A stretch of DNA of 64,000 nt from Posidonia oceanica (lineage: Eukaryota; Streptophyta; Magnoliopsida; Alismatales; Posidoniaceae), in assembly GCA_037176725.1 (NCBI GenBank), contig JAZBRS010000077.1:682001-746000 (forward strand), given 5' to 3'. The notes under the pieces were generated by a model, which was not told the DNA's origin, did not search any database, and saw only the letters and a list, made by a program, of their open reading frames with translations. Numbering within the stretch: the stretch's first letter is position 1; every line of letters starts with the position of its first letter. Positions 21,220-33,960 of this stretch are shown here, in pieces. The translations under genes and the position numbers were made by a program.

Positions 21220-23680
21220 GTGTCCTACTCCTAGCACATATTTCGATGCTAGACGCACCAAAGTCTTCCTGTCGGCTGCTGAAGCACTAGGTGGAAGTTT
21301 GCTAGACTCCAGCAAGATCTAGATGTCATGGTACCATGGGAGATGATCTAAGGGGTCCGTCTCTTCAATGCTCATGCAGTGTGCAGGCTGCTCTACACAT
21401 GTAACTGACACATCCACTGCATGGTCCTCTAATATGGAGAGCTAAGATGCTAAAGTTGCTAGAGCATCCGCATAGGCATTCTTGGCTCTACTCATAACGG
21501 TGAATTGGATCTCCTTGAACTCCTCAATGAGCTTCAGAAGGTACTCATGATATGGCACAAGCTTGGGGTCCCTGCTCTTCCAATCTCCATTGACCTGAGA
21601 AATAACGAGCATCATATCCCCATATACTCGCAACTGTCGCATGTCGTGCTCAAGTGCGACTTGAAGTCCCAGGATGCATGCCTCGTATTGAGCTTCATTG
21701 TTGGTGCACTCAAAGATCAATTTTCTCGCAAAAAGGATCCACTAACCCTACGGCGATGCGAGAACTACACCAATGCCCCTGCCCCTCTTATTGACAGCGC
21801 CATCAAAATACAAATGCCAATGCTGCTCACCCTCGAGACCCTCTGGCTTTGAGTCCTCCATGGCAAATAAGATGTCCTCATCAGGGAACTATGCTTGGAG
21901 GGGCTGATACTCAGGTAAGGGTAAGTCAGCCAAGTAGTCTGCCATTGCCTGCCCCTTCATTGACTTTTGTGTGATGAAAGTGATGTCGTATTGGGACAAC
22001 AACACTTGCCACTTGACGCATCTGCCTACTAGTGCTGGCATTTGGAAGAGGAATTTCATCGAATCATGCCGGCATAGAAGTAGGACAGGGTATGCCATCA
22101 TGTAATGCCTCAATCGCTGTGTGGCCTAGATAAGGGATCGGCAGACCTTCTCAATGGTGCTGTACTTGGCCTCGCAGTCATTGAACTTCTTGTTGAGATA
22201 GTAGATGGCCCGCTCCTTACGACCTGACTCGTCATGTGGGCCCAAGACTGCGCCCATAGAATGCTAAGTGGTGGAAAGAGAGAAAAGCAGAGGTCTCCCC
22301 AACGTGGGAGGCACCAAAACAGGAGGCTTGACTAAGAGCTACTTGATCTTATCAAATGCAGCCTGGCACTCGACATTCCAACTGATCTGTGCATTCTTCC
22401 GCAAAAGCTTGAAGATTGGCTCACAAATGGGCATGAGCTGCACTATAAACCGATTGATGTACTGCAGGCACCCCAATAGCCCTCTAACTTCCGTCTCAGT
22501 TGCAGGGGGAGGCATGTCAATGATTGCTCTGGCCTTGCTGGGGTCCACTTCAATTCCCCTCTGGCTGATGATATAGCCTAAAAGCTTCCCAGAAGAAACT
22601 CCGAACACACACTTGTTGGGATTGAGGTGAAGTTTGTAGCGCCTAAGGCAGTCAAAGAGCTTTCTCAAGCAAGATAGGTGATCCTAGGACTCTTTGGACT
22701 TGGTGATCATATCATCCACATAAACCTCGACCTCCTGGTGCATGAGGTCGTGGAATCATGCAGTCATGGCTTGCTGATAAGTCACCCCTGCATTCTTGAG
22801 TCCAAAAGGCATCACTCGGTAGCAGAACACTCCCCAAGGGGTCATGAAGGATGTCTTTTCCATATCCTCCTCTGCCACTCTGATCTGATTGTAGCTTAAG
22901 AAGTCATCTATGAATGAAAGCATTTTGTGTCCCGTAGTATTGTCAACTAGGACATCAATGTGTGGTAGTGGGAAATCATCCTTGGGGCTTGCCTTGTTCA
23001 GGTCCTTGTAATCAATGCACATGCGGACCCGACCATCCTTCTTGGGTACCGGCACTACATTTGCAAGCCACTCTGGGTATGGAACGACCTTAAGGAAATT
23101 GACATTGTGTTGCTTCACAATTTCCTCCTTGAGCTTCAACAGCCATTGCAGACGCCATCTTCTGAGTTTTTGCTTGATGGGCTTTGCGTCCGGCTTAAGT
23201 GGCAATGTATGTACCACTATCTCAACATCGAGGCCAACCATGTCGTCATAACTCCAAGCGAATACATCTGCATATTCCATGAGGAATGCAATGAATTCTA
23301 CTCTAGCCTAGGGTGTCAACTTGGCACTGATACGGACCTCCTTGACCTCTTCGGCTGTGCCAATGTTGATAACCTCTGCCTCCTCTTCAACATGGTGGTT
23401 TGATCCTTTCGGGTCGTCATCATAGGGCTGGAATTCAGGCGTCACTTCTTCTTCTATGCCTACATCTTCCTCTTGATCATCCTCCTCTTCGTACACAATA
23501 AGTTCCGAGAGGATCTCCTTCTCGAAAGTCGGATCAGTGACATCAAAGGAGAGGATGTGCTCGGCGCTTTTCCCTTGACGCTTCAAAATGGTCACGCTGA
23601 CTCTAGTATTCTTATATCAGCACTACGTGACCTCTGCCTCAGTAGTCTCTGGACCTACTGATAGACCAGGTCGCTCTACT
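21220..23680 (-). pseudogene. pol: Element C pol fragment: reverse transcriptase, RNase H, archaeal-type RNase H
   Basis: It would copy element RNA into DNA. From the N-terminal side: an acidic spacer (23595-23308); reverse transcriptase (23280-22339) with VPKKDGRVRMCIDYKDLNK, a PFGLKNAGVTYQ stretch and the catalytic YVDDM near 22710; a conventional RNase H remnant (about 22220-21900); an archaeal-type RNase H (about 21830-21442) with LYFDGAVN, ECTNNEAQYEA, VYGD and DALATLAS; then an integrase-side stub with DRKTLVRLASKY. In-frame stops (such as before FHDLMH and after TKSKES) and shifts divide it. The catalytic aspartates of YVDD are kept. Element B is inserted after the LASKYVLG stretch. 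The archaeal-type RNase H argues for Tat/Ogre and against caulimovirids. Confidence 0.85.
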
Positions 23681-24230
23681 TCAATTACCTCTACTGTGTT
23701 TATGTGGTTTTCCAAATTTTCTGACTCTTGCAGGGAGTACAGCCTCTAGGAAATAACAGACGTCACGGAACTGGTAGGGCCAGTGGTCTCCACCCTGCGA
23801 TGATCGTAGTGCTCTCTCCAGATCACCCACCCTAGCAAGGAGTGTGTCTGAGGGCGCTACCGATGGAAATTGTGCAGGTGGAGCAGGAGCCACGTATGCT
23901 GAATAGGCTACCCGAAAGGGGTCCTCTGGATCTACCATCACGCCACCTGGTGCCATGGCACGAGGGTCAGCGTATCCGTGCGATAATGCTGAAGGAAGTG
24001 GCATGCATGATGGAGGCAAGACCAGTGGAGGCACAGAAAAGGGATATGCAAAAGACTGTGTTGTGTAGGGTGCAAAATGAGGGAGCAACAGCTGCTGCAC
24101 TGGTATGGTGTCAGGCCATGGGGTCTGTGCGTGCTGTGCTCCTACCAACCCAAGAGGCTGGCCACCAGATGCCAGAGGTGGATACTGTGTGCTAAGTGGT
24201 GTCTGTGCTGAAGGCATGGATGTCGTCCCC
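23681..24230 (-). pseudogene. gag: Element C gag, middle part, fused to pol spacer by deletion
   Basis: This continues the gag broken by A3 at 24231. It is Pro/Gln/Ala-rich and has LGLVGAQHAQTPWPDTIPVQ and RVGDLERALRSSQ, matching B's gag at about 11480-11100. It then breaks off after YQFRDVCYFLEAVLP, where B continues into the gag core. Instead the sequence passes within about 60 bases to the acidic pol spacer. The gag core, zinc knuckle and protease are therefore missing from C. Confidence 0.7.
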
Positions 24231-25620
24231 TATTGACACCCCATTTTGACAAGTTGAATCAATGGAATCTTCAAGTGGCTTCTGAACCCAAATCTAGGTC
24301 CAAACCTACACCTTTCTCTTCACCCTTCTCTTCAAATCAAGCCCAAACCTAACCTAGAATCACACCCATTTCCCAAGCTCAAAAACTACCCAAAAACCAT
24401 AGCAAAACCCATCCTCCCTAATTTAGAAAACCTGCCAAAAAACCCTTAGAATTCCAAACCAAAACCACTCCCAAAAATCCTAGAAAACCTAGGTAAAACT
24501 ACCCTTTTTCTACACCTCAAAACCCTTCCAAAACCTTCCAAAATCCAACTTCAAACCCTAGGCCCAACACTAGAGACCCTAGGCCACACACTCACCAAAT
24601 TTCACCTCTTTTCTAAACCTCTAACCCCTTCATTTCTCCAAATTATCCTTTTCTCTCTCCTAAATTATTCTTTTCTCTCTCCTCTCTCTCCTCCCTCTTA
24701 TTCTCCTTCTTTTCACTCTCTTCTCTCTCTCTTTCTTGCTTGGCTGTGGGTCTGCCTTGTGCATCTCCCTTTTCTGTATTTTATTTGTATTTTTATTTTA
24801 TTTTTAGCTTATTCCTTGATTTTCTAATATTTATTTTCCTCCCTCTCCTCTCTTTCTTCTTTCTTTCTCCATTTCTTCCTTTTCTTCTTCCTCATCTTTT
24901 TCTTTTTCTTTCTTCCACTAAATCTTTAAAAAACCTTTAAAAACCTTTAAAACTCTAAAACAAAAGAGAAACAAATCAAAATCCTAAAAAGAAGTAATTA
25001 AAAACTTAAACAAACAATTAAAAACAAAAACCTAACTAAATCCAATTAAAAAAGGAAACTAAGAATGCAATCTAAAAAATACAAAACAAACAAAAAGAAA
25101 ATGCTATAAAATCAAGCAAAACCAAAATATAATCAAAACAAACAAGAAATAAGAACCCTATTAAAAATAATACAAAACAAATCCTAAAAAAAAGAAGAAA
25201 ACAATTATAAGACAAGTAATTAAAAAACACTTAACAAATCTAGAAGAAACGATTAGAAAATTTTAAAACAACTTAAAAACTTAATTAAAAAAGAAAAAGG
25301 AAAAAACGTAACAAGAAAAACCTAACTAAAAAACAATTAAAAAAACTTAACAAACATTTAAACAAAATCAAAAAACAAATTAATGAAAACTTAAAGAAAA
25401 TTCTAAGAAACTTAAATCAAAGACTAAACTCCCTCTAACCCTAATTAGTTTAAAAACAATCTTTAAAAAACCTAATTAAAAAGCCTAACCTTAAAACAAC
25501 TACTTTAAAAACATTTTCAAATCTTTCTATTTTATTTCTATTTTAATTTTCCCCTTCCTCTTCTTCCTTTCTTTTTCTTCCTTTCTTCCTCTTTCCTTTT
25601 TATTTCTTTTTCCTCTTTTG
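24231..25620 (+). other. A/T-rich and pyrimidine-rich U3 part of A3
   Basis: Opens with AACCC- and CCTAAA-rich words, then TCTCTCTCC runs (24640-24740), then A-rich sequence with TTAAAAACTTAA words (24920-25520). No stable frame is shared with the mirror segment in A2. No gene seen. Confidence 0.6.
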
Positions 25621-26739
25621 GTCCGGCCCAGCTGCTCTCCCCTTCCTTCCTTCCTTCTTTCCTTTTTTCTTTTTTTACTCGCGTGCTTCAGGCCCAGCCC
25701 ACGGCCAGCCTGCCTCCTCCACCTTTCCCTCCTTCCTCTTCTTTCTCCTTCTTCAGCTTTTTTCTTCTTTCTTCCCGCAAGCTGCACAGGACTCCCCCTC
25801 TCCTTTTGAATTCAACTTTCTTCCCTCGCCATCACCTCGAGCAAATAGCTCGCCCCTCCTCTCTCTTCTCTCAGCGGCTTCTCCGGTGGCATTAATTGCT
25901 TGTCTTCTTGCCGGTCTCTCCTCCATCAACTGCAGTGTTCGGCACTAGTGGAATTCAAATCCTTAGCGCGCCCAGCAGCTTCGTGCCCCTGATAAAACCA
26001 ACACTTAGCTCCTCCTTCCACCACCTTTGGCCAAACCTGAGAGAGCATCCAGAGCGTGAGAGAATCCCAGCATTCCCCTCCTCATTCCTCTGCCAAAATC
26101 AGCAGCACTTCCTCCTCCTCCTCTTTCCCTGAATCCAGACCTCCAACACCTTCCAAATCTCTCCAAATTCATCCCCCAAACTCCACCAACTTCCAGCAAT
26201 CCTTCCCCTTCCTTCCATGCCCGAAACCATCCCAGAATTCCCCTCATCCACCTGATATCCACAACAGCAACCCAACACCACCTCCTCTGAAATTCCCAGC
26301 ACCATAGGCCTCCACTTCATCCCAAACTCCACCCCCTAACTCCCTGGAACATCACCTCTTCAACCCACCTGAGCCTACCCTCCATACCTAACCTAAACCC
26401 TTCCTACACACTCACCCAGCATCCAGAAGTCCACTGCAATCTTCCAATCAGCCCAGAGAGCAGCAGACATCCACCCCCACCTCCGGCAGTCAGCAGTGCA
26501 CCCAAAACTGCTTTCTCTCCCACCGGCTTCGAAGCTTCATTCCAACCATCCAACGAGCACTGGAGGACCACACGGAGTAATTCCAGACGCCCGCAAGCCA
26601 TCGGCGATGCTTCCAGCAGCTTGACGACCTTCACCGGTCTCTGCAGAAGCCACCCACGTCGGGGGGACACTCCGGACTGCAAACCAGGTACTTCCTTCCA
26701 CCAGTAGCTTAGTTCTCCCTTTCTCTTGCTTTTCCACCC

Positions 26740-27110
26740 CTCAGAATGGGGTTTCGCTCCTTCTCGCGTCGAGTCAGCACCGCCGCTGACCCGTCTTCTC
26801 TGGCGAGCTCCGAGCTCGCCTCGTCGCTCCGACCTACAGAATGCCTCGCCGATGGTCACCCGAGCTCCGTGTAGCTTCCAGGAGCACAAACCTGCCTCCA
26901 GTTTCTTCCGACGACGCGCCGATCGCCTAGTCTGCTCCTTCTTGTCCTGCAAACCTCCGCCGTCTTCTCCGGCCCACTTCAGTCCGTGCCATGGCCCGCC
27001 GACGATCGCCAGACCTCCGTGCAGCTCTAGAGCAACCAGCTGCTGCCTCTGCGCCTCACCAACAACCCCTATTCGCCTTCTCTGGCCACTGGTAGTGCTC
27101 TACTACAGTG
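26740..27110 (+). other. GC-rich segment of LTR A3
   Basis: CpG-rich stretch equivalent to 1-330 in A1. A plus frame of 174 codons (26726-27250) and a minus frame of 182 codons (26952-26404) pass through it but show no known motif, and neither is evident in the other copies. Confidence 0.5.
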
Positions 27111-27249
27111 GCTTCGGTTTCTTTCCTTCACTGTTCATTTATTTTTACTTAGCATGTGTATTTTGCCATAACTTGCATATTTGCCTTGCTGTCTTTTTTA
27201 TTTGCTTTCCAGTCCTGCCATCGTTTAAGAATCATTTAAATCTGAATTA

Positions 27250-28135
27250 AATCATATGAAATTGCATGAAAAACTTAAAGTTCTGTTTATTTACATGTCA
27301 ATCTAGCTGCTGTTTAGTTTCTTTAGTTTTCTTTTAATTTAAGCCCAGTATGTTATTTTTATTACTTATAGGTCCTCTACTGTTATAGTTTTTAGTTTTT
27401 TCTTTAGTTCCAGTCTAGCTTTTTATTTTATTTGCATGTTAGTCCAGTTCTAGTTCAATAAGTTTTCTGATCTTTATTTTCCAGTCCAGTAGCTTTATAT
27501 TTTTGCATTTTAGTCCTATGGTTGTTAATCTCATTTAATCATCTGTTTTTATCTTATTAAATTGCATTTTAGACCTGATCTTTATTTAATTTGCTATTTA
27601 GTCCTCTAATCTGTTGTTAAATCATTTAATTTCAATCTTTTTCTTACTGCATTGTATTTTTATCCCATATTTTCTGATTTTTGCACTTAGGTCCTCAACA
27701 TGCATGCACAGCATCATTTTTCTACATCTTTTCCTTATAAAATTGCATTTTAGCCCCTGCATGTTTCAAAATTGCACATAGGTCCTCTGCATGTTTACAC
27801 AGACCATTTAAAAGCATATTTTTTCTTATAAAATTGCATTTTGGCCCCTACATGTTTCAAAATTGCATGTTAGTCCTCTGCATGTTTACAAAACTCATTT
27901 AAATGTTTGTTTTACCTTATTAAATTGCATTCCAGACCCTGAATTTTATTTTAATTGCATACAGACCCTCAAGTTTTCAAAAACCTTGCATATCAGTCCC
28001 TAAGTTTTCAAAATCTTTGCATATAGGTCCCTAACTTTTTCAAAAACTTGCATTTAGGTCCTTAACTTTTCTGAAACATCATTCTTAGGTCCTTTCTTGC
28101 ATTTTTGCATGCATTGCACCCATGCATCTTTGCAT
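27250..28135 (+). repeat. Degenerate AAATTGCATTTTAG-type repeats in A3
   Basis: About fifteen diverged units containing AAATTGCATNTTAGNCC or GCATATAGGTCC, spaced 45-70 bases. Same module as 360-1300. Confidence 0.65.
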
Positions 28136-28384
28136 TTAGTACTTTTTGCACACACTTAAGTACTCCTAGCTCCCATGTACGTGGGAGGACCTGTTTTGCA
28201 CACCCCTAGGACCCCTTTTACACTTAGATCCTTTCTTCTCCCCTGTTCTTGGTCCTTCTGCCTTGAAGCCTGTATCTTCTGATCAGACCGCCGGATCTTC
28301 ACAACTAAGCTACCTGGACAACCCCGGTGGAGTGCACTTCGATGCAGACCAAGCACTTCTCAGATCAGGCTTCAGATCTCCAAG

Positions 28385-28695
28385 GTAAGTTCTCCTGAAC
28401 TCCTACACATCATTTGCATTGCATGCATTATTTTTGCTTCCTGCTTTCTCGAGCATGTAGATTAGGACTCCCTCTTCTTGCTTATCAACTCTATCTTCCC
28501 TTTTAGCGTACTCTGGTGTTTTTGGGTTGAGTTTTCCATGGATTCACTTCTGATTGCGACTTTCTTCCCCCTTTTTCACGATCCGATCGTACCGCGAGCT
28601 TTTGGCAGCGTGTGAGACACATCGTGGGACACTTTGGTGGGAAACAGTCACAGAACAGTGGTGATCCCTCCACTTGCTTTCTTTCCCTTTTGTAG
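28385..28695 (+). other. Putative intron inside LTR A3
   Basis: Donor CTCCAAG|GTAAGTTC is close to consensus. Acceptor CTTTCCCTTTTGTAG|GTC has a strong pyrimidine tract. Length is 311 bases. It is the counterpart of 1613-1937. Confidence 0.5.
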
Positions 28696-28839
28696 GTCTT
28701 CACACCTACATTGCGCGGTCTTTAAGCGACGTTTGTCCTCACACTTACGCCGTTTGCCTCTCCTTGCTTCTATTGCTTTCCCCCTTTGCATCTGCATTTG
28801 CATGGCTTTATCGATGTCTTATCCCGCTTTGTTTTGGCA

Positions 28840-29075
28840 CCGTTTTGCGTGCCCGCTTCGCTTTTGACACCGTTTCACGTGCCTGCTTTGTCTTTTGCAC
28901 CGTTTCACGTGCATGCTTTGTTTCTCGCGTCGTTTCACGTGCTTGCTTTGTTTCTTGCACCATTTTGTGCATTGGCTTTGTTTCTCGCGCCGTTTTGCAT
29001 GCCTGTCTTGTTTCTTGCACCATTTTGCATGCTGACTTCTGTTTCTCGCACCGTTTTGCGTGTTTTACGCTGTTT
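28840..29075 (+). repeat. Variable hairpin array in A3, about 8 units
   Basis: Units of about 30 bases with GCACCGTTTTGCGTGCC and drifted forms such as GCACCGTTTCACGTGC. It is shorter and more diverged than the arrays in A1 and A4. Confidence 0.8.
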
Positions 29076-29771
29076 TCTCTCGTATGTTGCCTGCATTGCC
29101 TGGTTTTACCGCTGTTTTATTTTATCGTCTGCATTTGCATATAAGGTTGTGATGCTTATTGCTTGGAGTTCTCACGGGCCAGGGTTCGCCCGGTTCGGAA
29201 CACAGACAGCGCTGCTGAGCGTTTAGACTGCACGTTTAATTCCTTGCATTGCATTCCATCACTTAGAGCACACCTATGAGCATCTAATTAGGCATTCATG
29301 GCACTTAGGCATTCAAAGTCTGCATTTCCTTGCATATGCAAGCGTAAGCCTAGAAGGACCGATTCTCGGGCGTGTCGGGGGTGCCTAACACCTTTCCCAT
29401 GCGTAACAGGAGTCCTTGCCCAGTCTTTTGGGCCGTAATGACCATATTGCCCTTATCCTAGGCATGAGTCATATCATTTGCATTCATTTGCATCTCATTT
29501 CTTTTGCATTGCTTTGCTTTGCATCTTTTGCTTGGTTTTGCGTGTTAATTCACGCATTTCCCCGATTTTCCTTGTCTCCTAATATAATAGACACGGTGGC
29601 GACTCTGATTTGTCTTATCTTCTTCTTTTCTTTCTTTTCTTCCCTATTTTAAGTGTTTCCGAGTCAAGTCTTCCTTCTCGGACACAGCCGCTAATAGTGA
29701 ACCTGATTCTTATCGGTGCACGCGAGCTTTTGGCAGTGTGCATGGACGATCTGAACACCGGGATTACTACA

Positions 29772-30354
29772 CCCCCATTGTCGGTGTAGTGAGAAGCTAG
29801 GGCGATGGCTGAGGCAGAACTGCAGTAGGATGTGTTTGGAACAGTGAAACAAGCTGCTGGGGGACCTCAAGAGTAGCTGGAACTACAGATAGGCGAATAG
29901 ACAGAGCCATACCCTGCAGTGTCTGGGCAAGCTCCATTAGATGTTGATACTGCACGTCAGGGGTCCCGTCAGTGGGAAGACTGAAGTGCAGGGCCAGTGA
30001 GAGACCAGATGCCAAAAGTGGTTGGGACACAGACTGTCCAAAAAGTAAAGATCCTACAACTGAAGAGGACTCAGCAGAGTGGGTGCCAAAAGTGTCAAAG
30101 CCCTGAGTAAGGGGAGAAGTGAATTGGAAACCCAGAGCACGAGTGGTAGTCACCGAAACAGACTAGGTGACATGCTCCAGACTAGCAAAAGTCTGCCGAT
30201 GCCCCAAAATGAGCGAAGTGAAATTCCCAGGCGCTTGAGACTGGAATGCTTGATAGGAAGGAACGGCAGAAGTGAAAGCAAATAAGTAAGGAACCGACAA
30301 CGGGATCTCCTCCAAAGCAACTGAAAGCGAAAGCTCGCCGACACGCTGGGCCAT
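29772..30354 (-). pseudogene. gag: Element C gag, N-terminal part
   Basis: It starts at MAQRVGE (30354), aligned with MAQHTGE in B. The reading frame is rich in Leu, Ser and Pro and is broken by a stop near 30163, then continues in another frame (about 30153-29797) up to A3. There is no known domain in this N-terminal part. The call rests on its position after the leader and its likeness to B. Confidence 0.65.
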
Positions 30355-30931
30355 GGCTGACCATGAGCTAGTAAGGATCGGGCTGCAGCGAAAACCAAGA
30401 GGGTGAGACCTACGAGGAGCTATCGTCGAAAACGACGAATAACTTGAGGAAAGATGGTCGAGAAAATGTCGCTATGGGGGTATCAGGGAAGGAACGACTC
30501 GAACACCGACTAAGGAACTCACTCTCTAACCTATTACAACACACAAAAACGAAGTGTTAGACTCGAAAAGACAAATGCAAATGTTATTAGGGTGGCATGA
30601 TGCATATGAATGCTTTCTAATATGCTCTCTCTCACCGCTCTAAGTGTGTCCTAGTAGACATTCTACTCCAGGTACTCACAAGGGTATATAGGTCTCTGAC
30701 TCAAGGGTAGAAAGCAGTTGCCCGTTCTAAATCCTGGTTAAGGCTCAGGCAAAGAACGAGTGGTGCATTGGGAGCTTCAACTCCTACTATAGCAGCGAGC
30801 TCATACTAACACTGACACGACCCCAGACAAGAGCAGACAGACCGGTAACTCGTCCCATGCCAATAGCCATGGAACAAAAGACCAGGATTGCCCTTCGTAG
30901 ACTGATGGGTGGACTCAGAGGAGAAAATATG
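30355..30931 (-). other. Element C leader, part nearest gag
   Basis: Untranslated leader up to the A2 insertion. The TTAGGGTGGCATGATGC and GCTCTCTCACCGC words match 12295-12345 in B. The last five bases, ATATG, are the left copy of A2's target-site duplication. Confidence 0.6.
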
Positions 30932-31599
30932 TGTAGCAATCCCGATCGGAATCAGGCTCGCTATTAGCGACGATTGGATCCGAGGAAGAGGCTCAACTCG
31001 AAAACACTTAAAATCGAGGAGAAAAGAGAAAGATAAGACAAATCAGAGTCGCCACCATGTCTATTAACGGGAGACAAGGAAAACCGAGGAAATGCGTGAA
31101 TTAACACGCAAAACCAAGCAAGAAATGCAAAGCAAAGCAATGCAAAAGAAAACAAATGCAAATGCATGCAAAAGAGATGACTCTAGCCTAGGATAAGGGC
31201 AGTATGATCATTGCGGGCCAAAAGACAGGGCAAGGACTCCTGTTACGTGCGGGGAAGGTGTTAGGCACCCCCGACACGCCCGAGAATCGGTCTTTCTAGG
31301 CTTACGCTCGCATACGCAGGGAAATGCAGGATTGAATGCCTATGTGCCTATAAATGCCTAAATGAATGCTCAAGGTGTGCTCTAAGTGGAGAGATGCAAA
31401 GCAAGGAAGTAAACGTGCTGTCTAAGTGCTCAGCTACGCTGTCTGTGTTCCGAACCGGACGAAACCTGGCTCGTGAGAACTCCAGGCAGTAAGCATCACA
31501 GCCCTATATGCAAATGCAAGCGAAAAAGCAAAACAACGGTAAAACCATGCAATGCGATCGACATGCAAAAGAAAACAGCGTAAAACACGCAAAACGAGG

Positions 31600-31695
31600 C
31601 GAAAAACAAGAAAGCGTGCAAAATGGCACGAAAGACAAAGCGGGCACGCAAAACGGTGCCAAAACGAGAGCAGGCACGCAAAATGGTGCCAAAAG
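31600..31695 (-). repeat. Short hairpin array in A2, about 3 units
   Basis: Units such as GGCACGCAAAACGGTGCC and GGCACGCAAAATGGTGCC, each foldable as a 5-bp stem. It has the fewest copies of the four family A LTRs. Confidence 0.75.
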
Positions 31696-31830
31696 CAGCG
31701 AGATAAAACCTCGGAAAAGCTGTGCAAATGCAAATGCGAGGAAAAGATTAGAAGCAGTAAAAGGAGAAGTAGAACAACGCATGTGTGAGAACAGGCACTG
31801 TTCGGGGCCACACAGAGTAGGTGTGAAGAC

Positions 31831-32156
31831 CTACAAAGGGGAGAGTGAGCAAACGGGGGGATTACCACCTCTTTGCGACCGTTTCCCGCTAAACCGTTCC
31901 ACGGTGTGTCTCGCACGCTGCCCAAAGCTCGCGATGCGATCGGATCATGGAAAAGGGAGAAGAAAGTTACATTAAGTGGTAAATCTAGGGAAAACTCAAC
32001 ACAAAACACATAGGGAAACGCGAAACGGAGATCTAAGTTGCCAAGCAGAAAGGGGAGGTCCTATTCTACATGCTCAAAGAGACAGAAATCGAAAACGAGG
32101 AAAACTATGCAAATGGCATGCAAATGAATGCAATGCAGGGGTTCAAGAGGACATAC
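31831..32156 (-). other. Putative intron inside LTR A2
   Basis: On the minus strand: donor TTTTCAG|GTATGTCC and acceptor CTCTCCCCTTTGTAG|GTC, 326 bases. It is the counterpart of the segments in A1 and A3. A4 keeps the donor (16478) but lacks the acceptor. Confidence 0.5.
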
Positions 32157-33439
32157 CTGAAAATCTGGGAGCCTGATCTGAGATCTGTCAAGTCCATGCT
32201 GAGGAGCGCTTCGCTGCGGTCACCTGGGCAGCTTGCTTGAGAAGATCCAACGGCCGGATCGGAAGATATCACAGCTTCAAGGCAGGAGGGCCAGAACAGG
32301 GGAGAAGAACAGATCTAGGTGTTCAGGAGGTCCTAGGGGTGTGCAAAAGGTCCTCCCAAGTGAAGGGGAGCTAAAAGGTGCTTAGTGTGTGCAAAGGGAT
32401 GCTAAAATGCAAAGCTAAATGAATGCAGGATGCATGCAAGAGGTAAGAAAAGACAAGAGGGGAATTTTTAGAAAACAGAGGTTCAAATGCCATTTTTGAA
32501 AAAGAGAAGGGGGCTAAATGCAAATTTTCAAAAAGGATGGGGCCCACAGGAGAGAGTTTTGAAAACAGGAGAGGGCAGAGGGCTTTATTTTGCAAAAGAT
32601 TGGGTTCAGAAAGCTATTTTGAAAAGAGGGCATGTATTGGAAGAAGTTTTGAAAGCAAAAAGAAATCAGAATGCAATTTTGGAAAAAACTAGGGTCTAAA
32701 GTGTAAATTTTCCAGAAAACAGGGTTCTGGGGAGTCCGGGAATGCAAGTGGAGGGTCTACATGCAATTTTGTAAGCATAGGAGCTAAGATGCAACTTTAG
32801 GGGCAAAACGGTCTTTTTACATGATTTTTAAAGGATGCAAGGACCTATGTGTGATTTTTGAATCATGCAGGGGTCAAATATGCAATTTTATATGGTAAAC
32901 ATGCTCTGAAATCAGAAGACAGGACTGATGTGCAATTTTTGGAAAGAACAGGGTTGAAAATGCAATGCAATAAGCCAAAATGCATGGAAAACAGTTACTG
33001 CATATTTAAAATGGACCTACATGCAAAAATGCAAAACCATGAGGTAAAACACGCAATGCAGTATGCAAAAATCAAAATAAAACCTAAGTTCCTACAGTGC
33101 AGAGGATGAAAATGCAAAAATAAGAAAAAGCAGGGGCTCAGAATGCAATATGATATGGCAAAATGCATGCAATTAAATGATCTGATTTACAACAGGACCT
33201 AAGTGCAAAAATTGAAAACAGAGGGATCAAAACATAAAAAATTACAACTACACAGCACAGTAACAGGACCTGAATGCAAATACTGAAAAATAGAAATATA
33301 AGCAGCAATTTAGCATGATAATTAATTAAAAACTAAGCTGATTAAATGAATAGAGGACTAAAACGCAAAAATGAGATAACTTAAGGCAGAAATGTAATAT
33401 TCACACAGAAACCATATAACTGAGAAAATAAAAGCACAG

Positions 33440-33960
33440 TAAACTGCCGGCGGTGGCCGGCACTGTAGCAGTGAACCACCGGCGCCTACCACCACCAGCA
33501 CAGGAGGGCTGCGGAGGTGCGGGAGGGGGGAGACCATCACCGGCGACTGCACGGAGCTCTGGAGATCGTTGGGGGACCGTTCCACTGACTGGAACGTCCG
33601 GGAGACGGGAGGCCGGCGCCGGAGAAGAAGGACTGACTGGCGAGTTGCAGTCGGGGTAGGAGAGCCGGAGAGCTGGTTCTGGTTGGCGGAAAAGCATCAG
33701 AGGAGGGAGAGGGAGCGGGGGAGACAAGGATTTACCTGTTCGCGTGTCTGGTGCGTCCTCCCGACCTTAGCAGTGCCGGAGCTGGTCGACGGCGGTCGTG
33801 CAGTTGCAGCGGCGACTGTCGGGCGCTTGCGGAGGTTGGAGCTGGTTCAGAGCGAGCTTCCGGTGCTCCCTGAGCGATCGGACGCGAGCTTCGAAGCTCA
33901 GAGCAGAATCCGGCACCTTTTGGGTTCAGCAAAGTGACTGGAGGTGGGGGGGACTGTTGC
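33440..33960 (-). other. GC-rich segment of LTR A2
   Basis: CpG-rich stretch equivalent to the segments in A1, A3 and A4. Frames of about 70-120 codons occur on both strands without recognisable motifs. Confidence 0.5.

Larger units (their letters stand above)
24231..29771 (+). mobile_element. A3: giant solo LTR (family A), 5.5 kb, nested in C gag
   Basis: It begins TATTGACACCCC (the canonical TG decayed to TA) and ends GGGATTACTACA. There is no internal retroelement sequence, so it is a solo LTR. Flanking 5-mers are TCCCC (24226-24230) and CCCCC (29772-29776), a target-site duplication with one change. C's gag runs up to both edges. Its block order is the mirror of A2. Open frames inside, such as 87 codons of Lys/Arg at 25527-25787, come from pyrimidine-rich low complexity. 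Confidence 0.9.

Noticed and set aside
21220..24230. Endogenous caulimovirid instead of a retrotransposon
   Set aside because: The archaeal-type RNase H, Tat-type gag, primer site TGGCGACTCTGCTGGGGA and paired LTR structure fit gypsy. No movement or coat protein motif is present.
26404..27250. Gene in the GC-rich part of A3 (182 codons minus, 174 codons plus)
   Set aside because: No known domain, antisense overlap, and no equivalent frame apparent in A1, A2 or A4.
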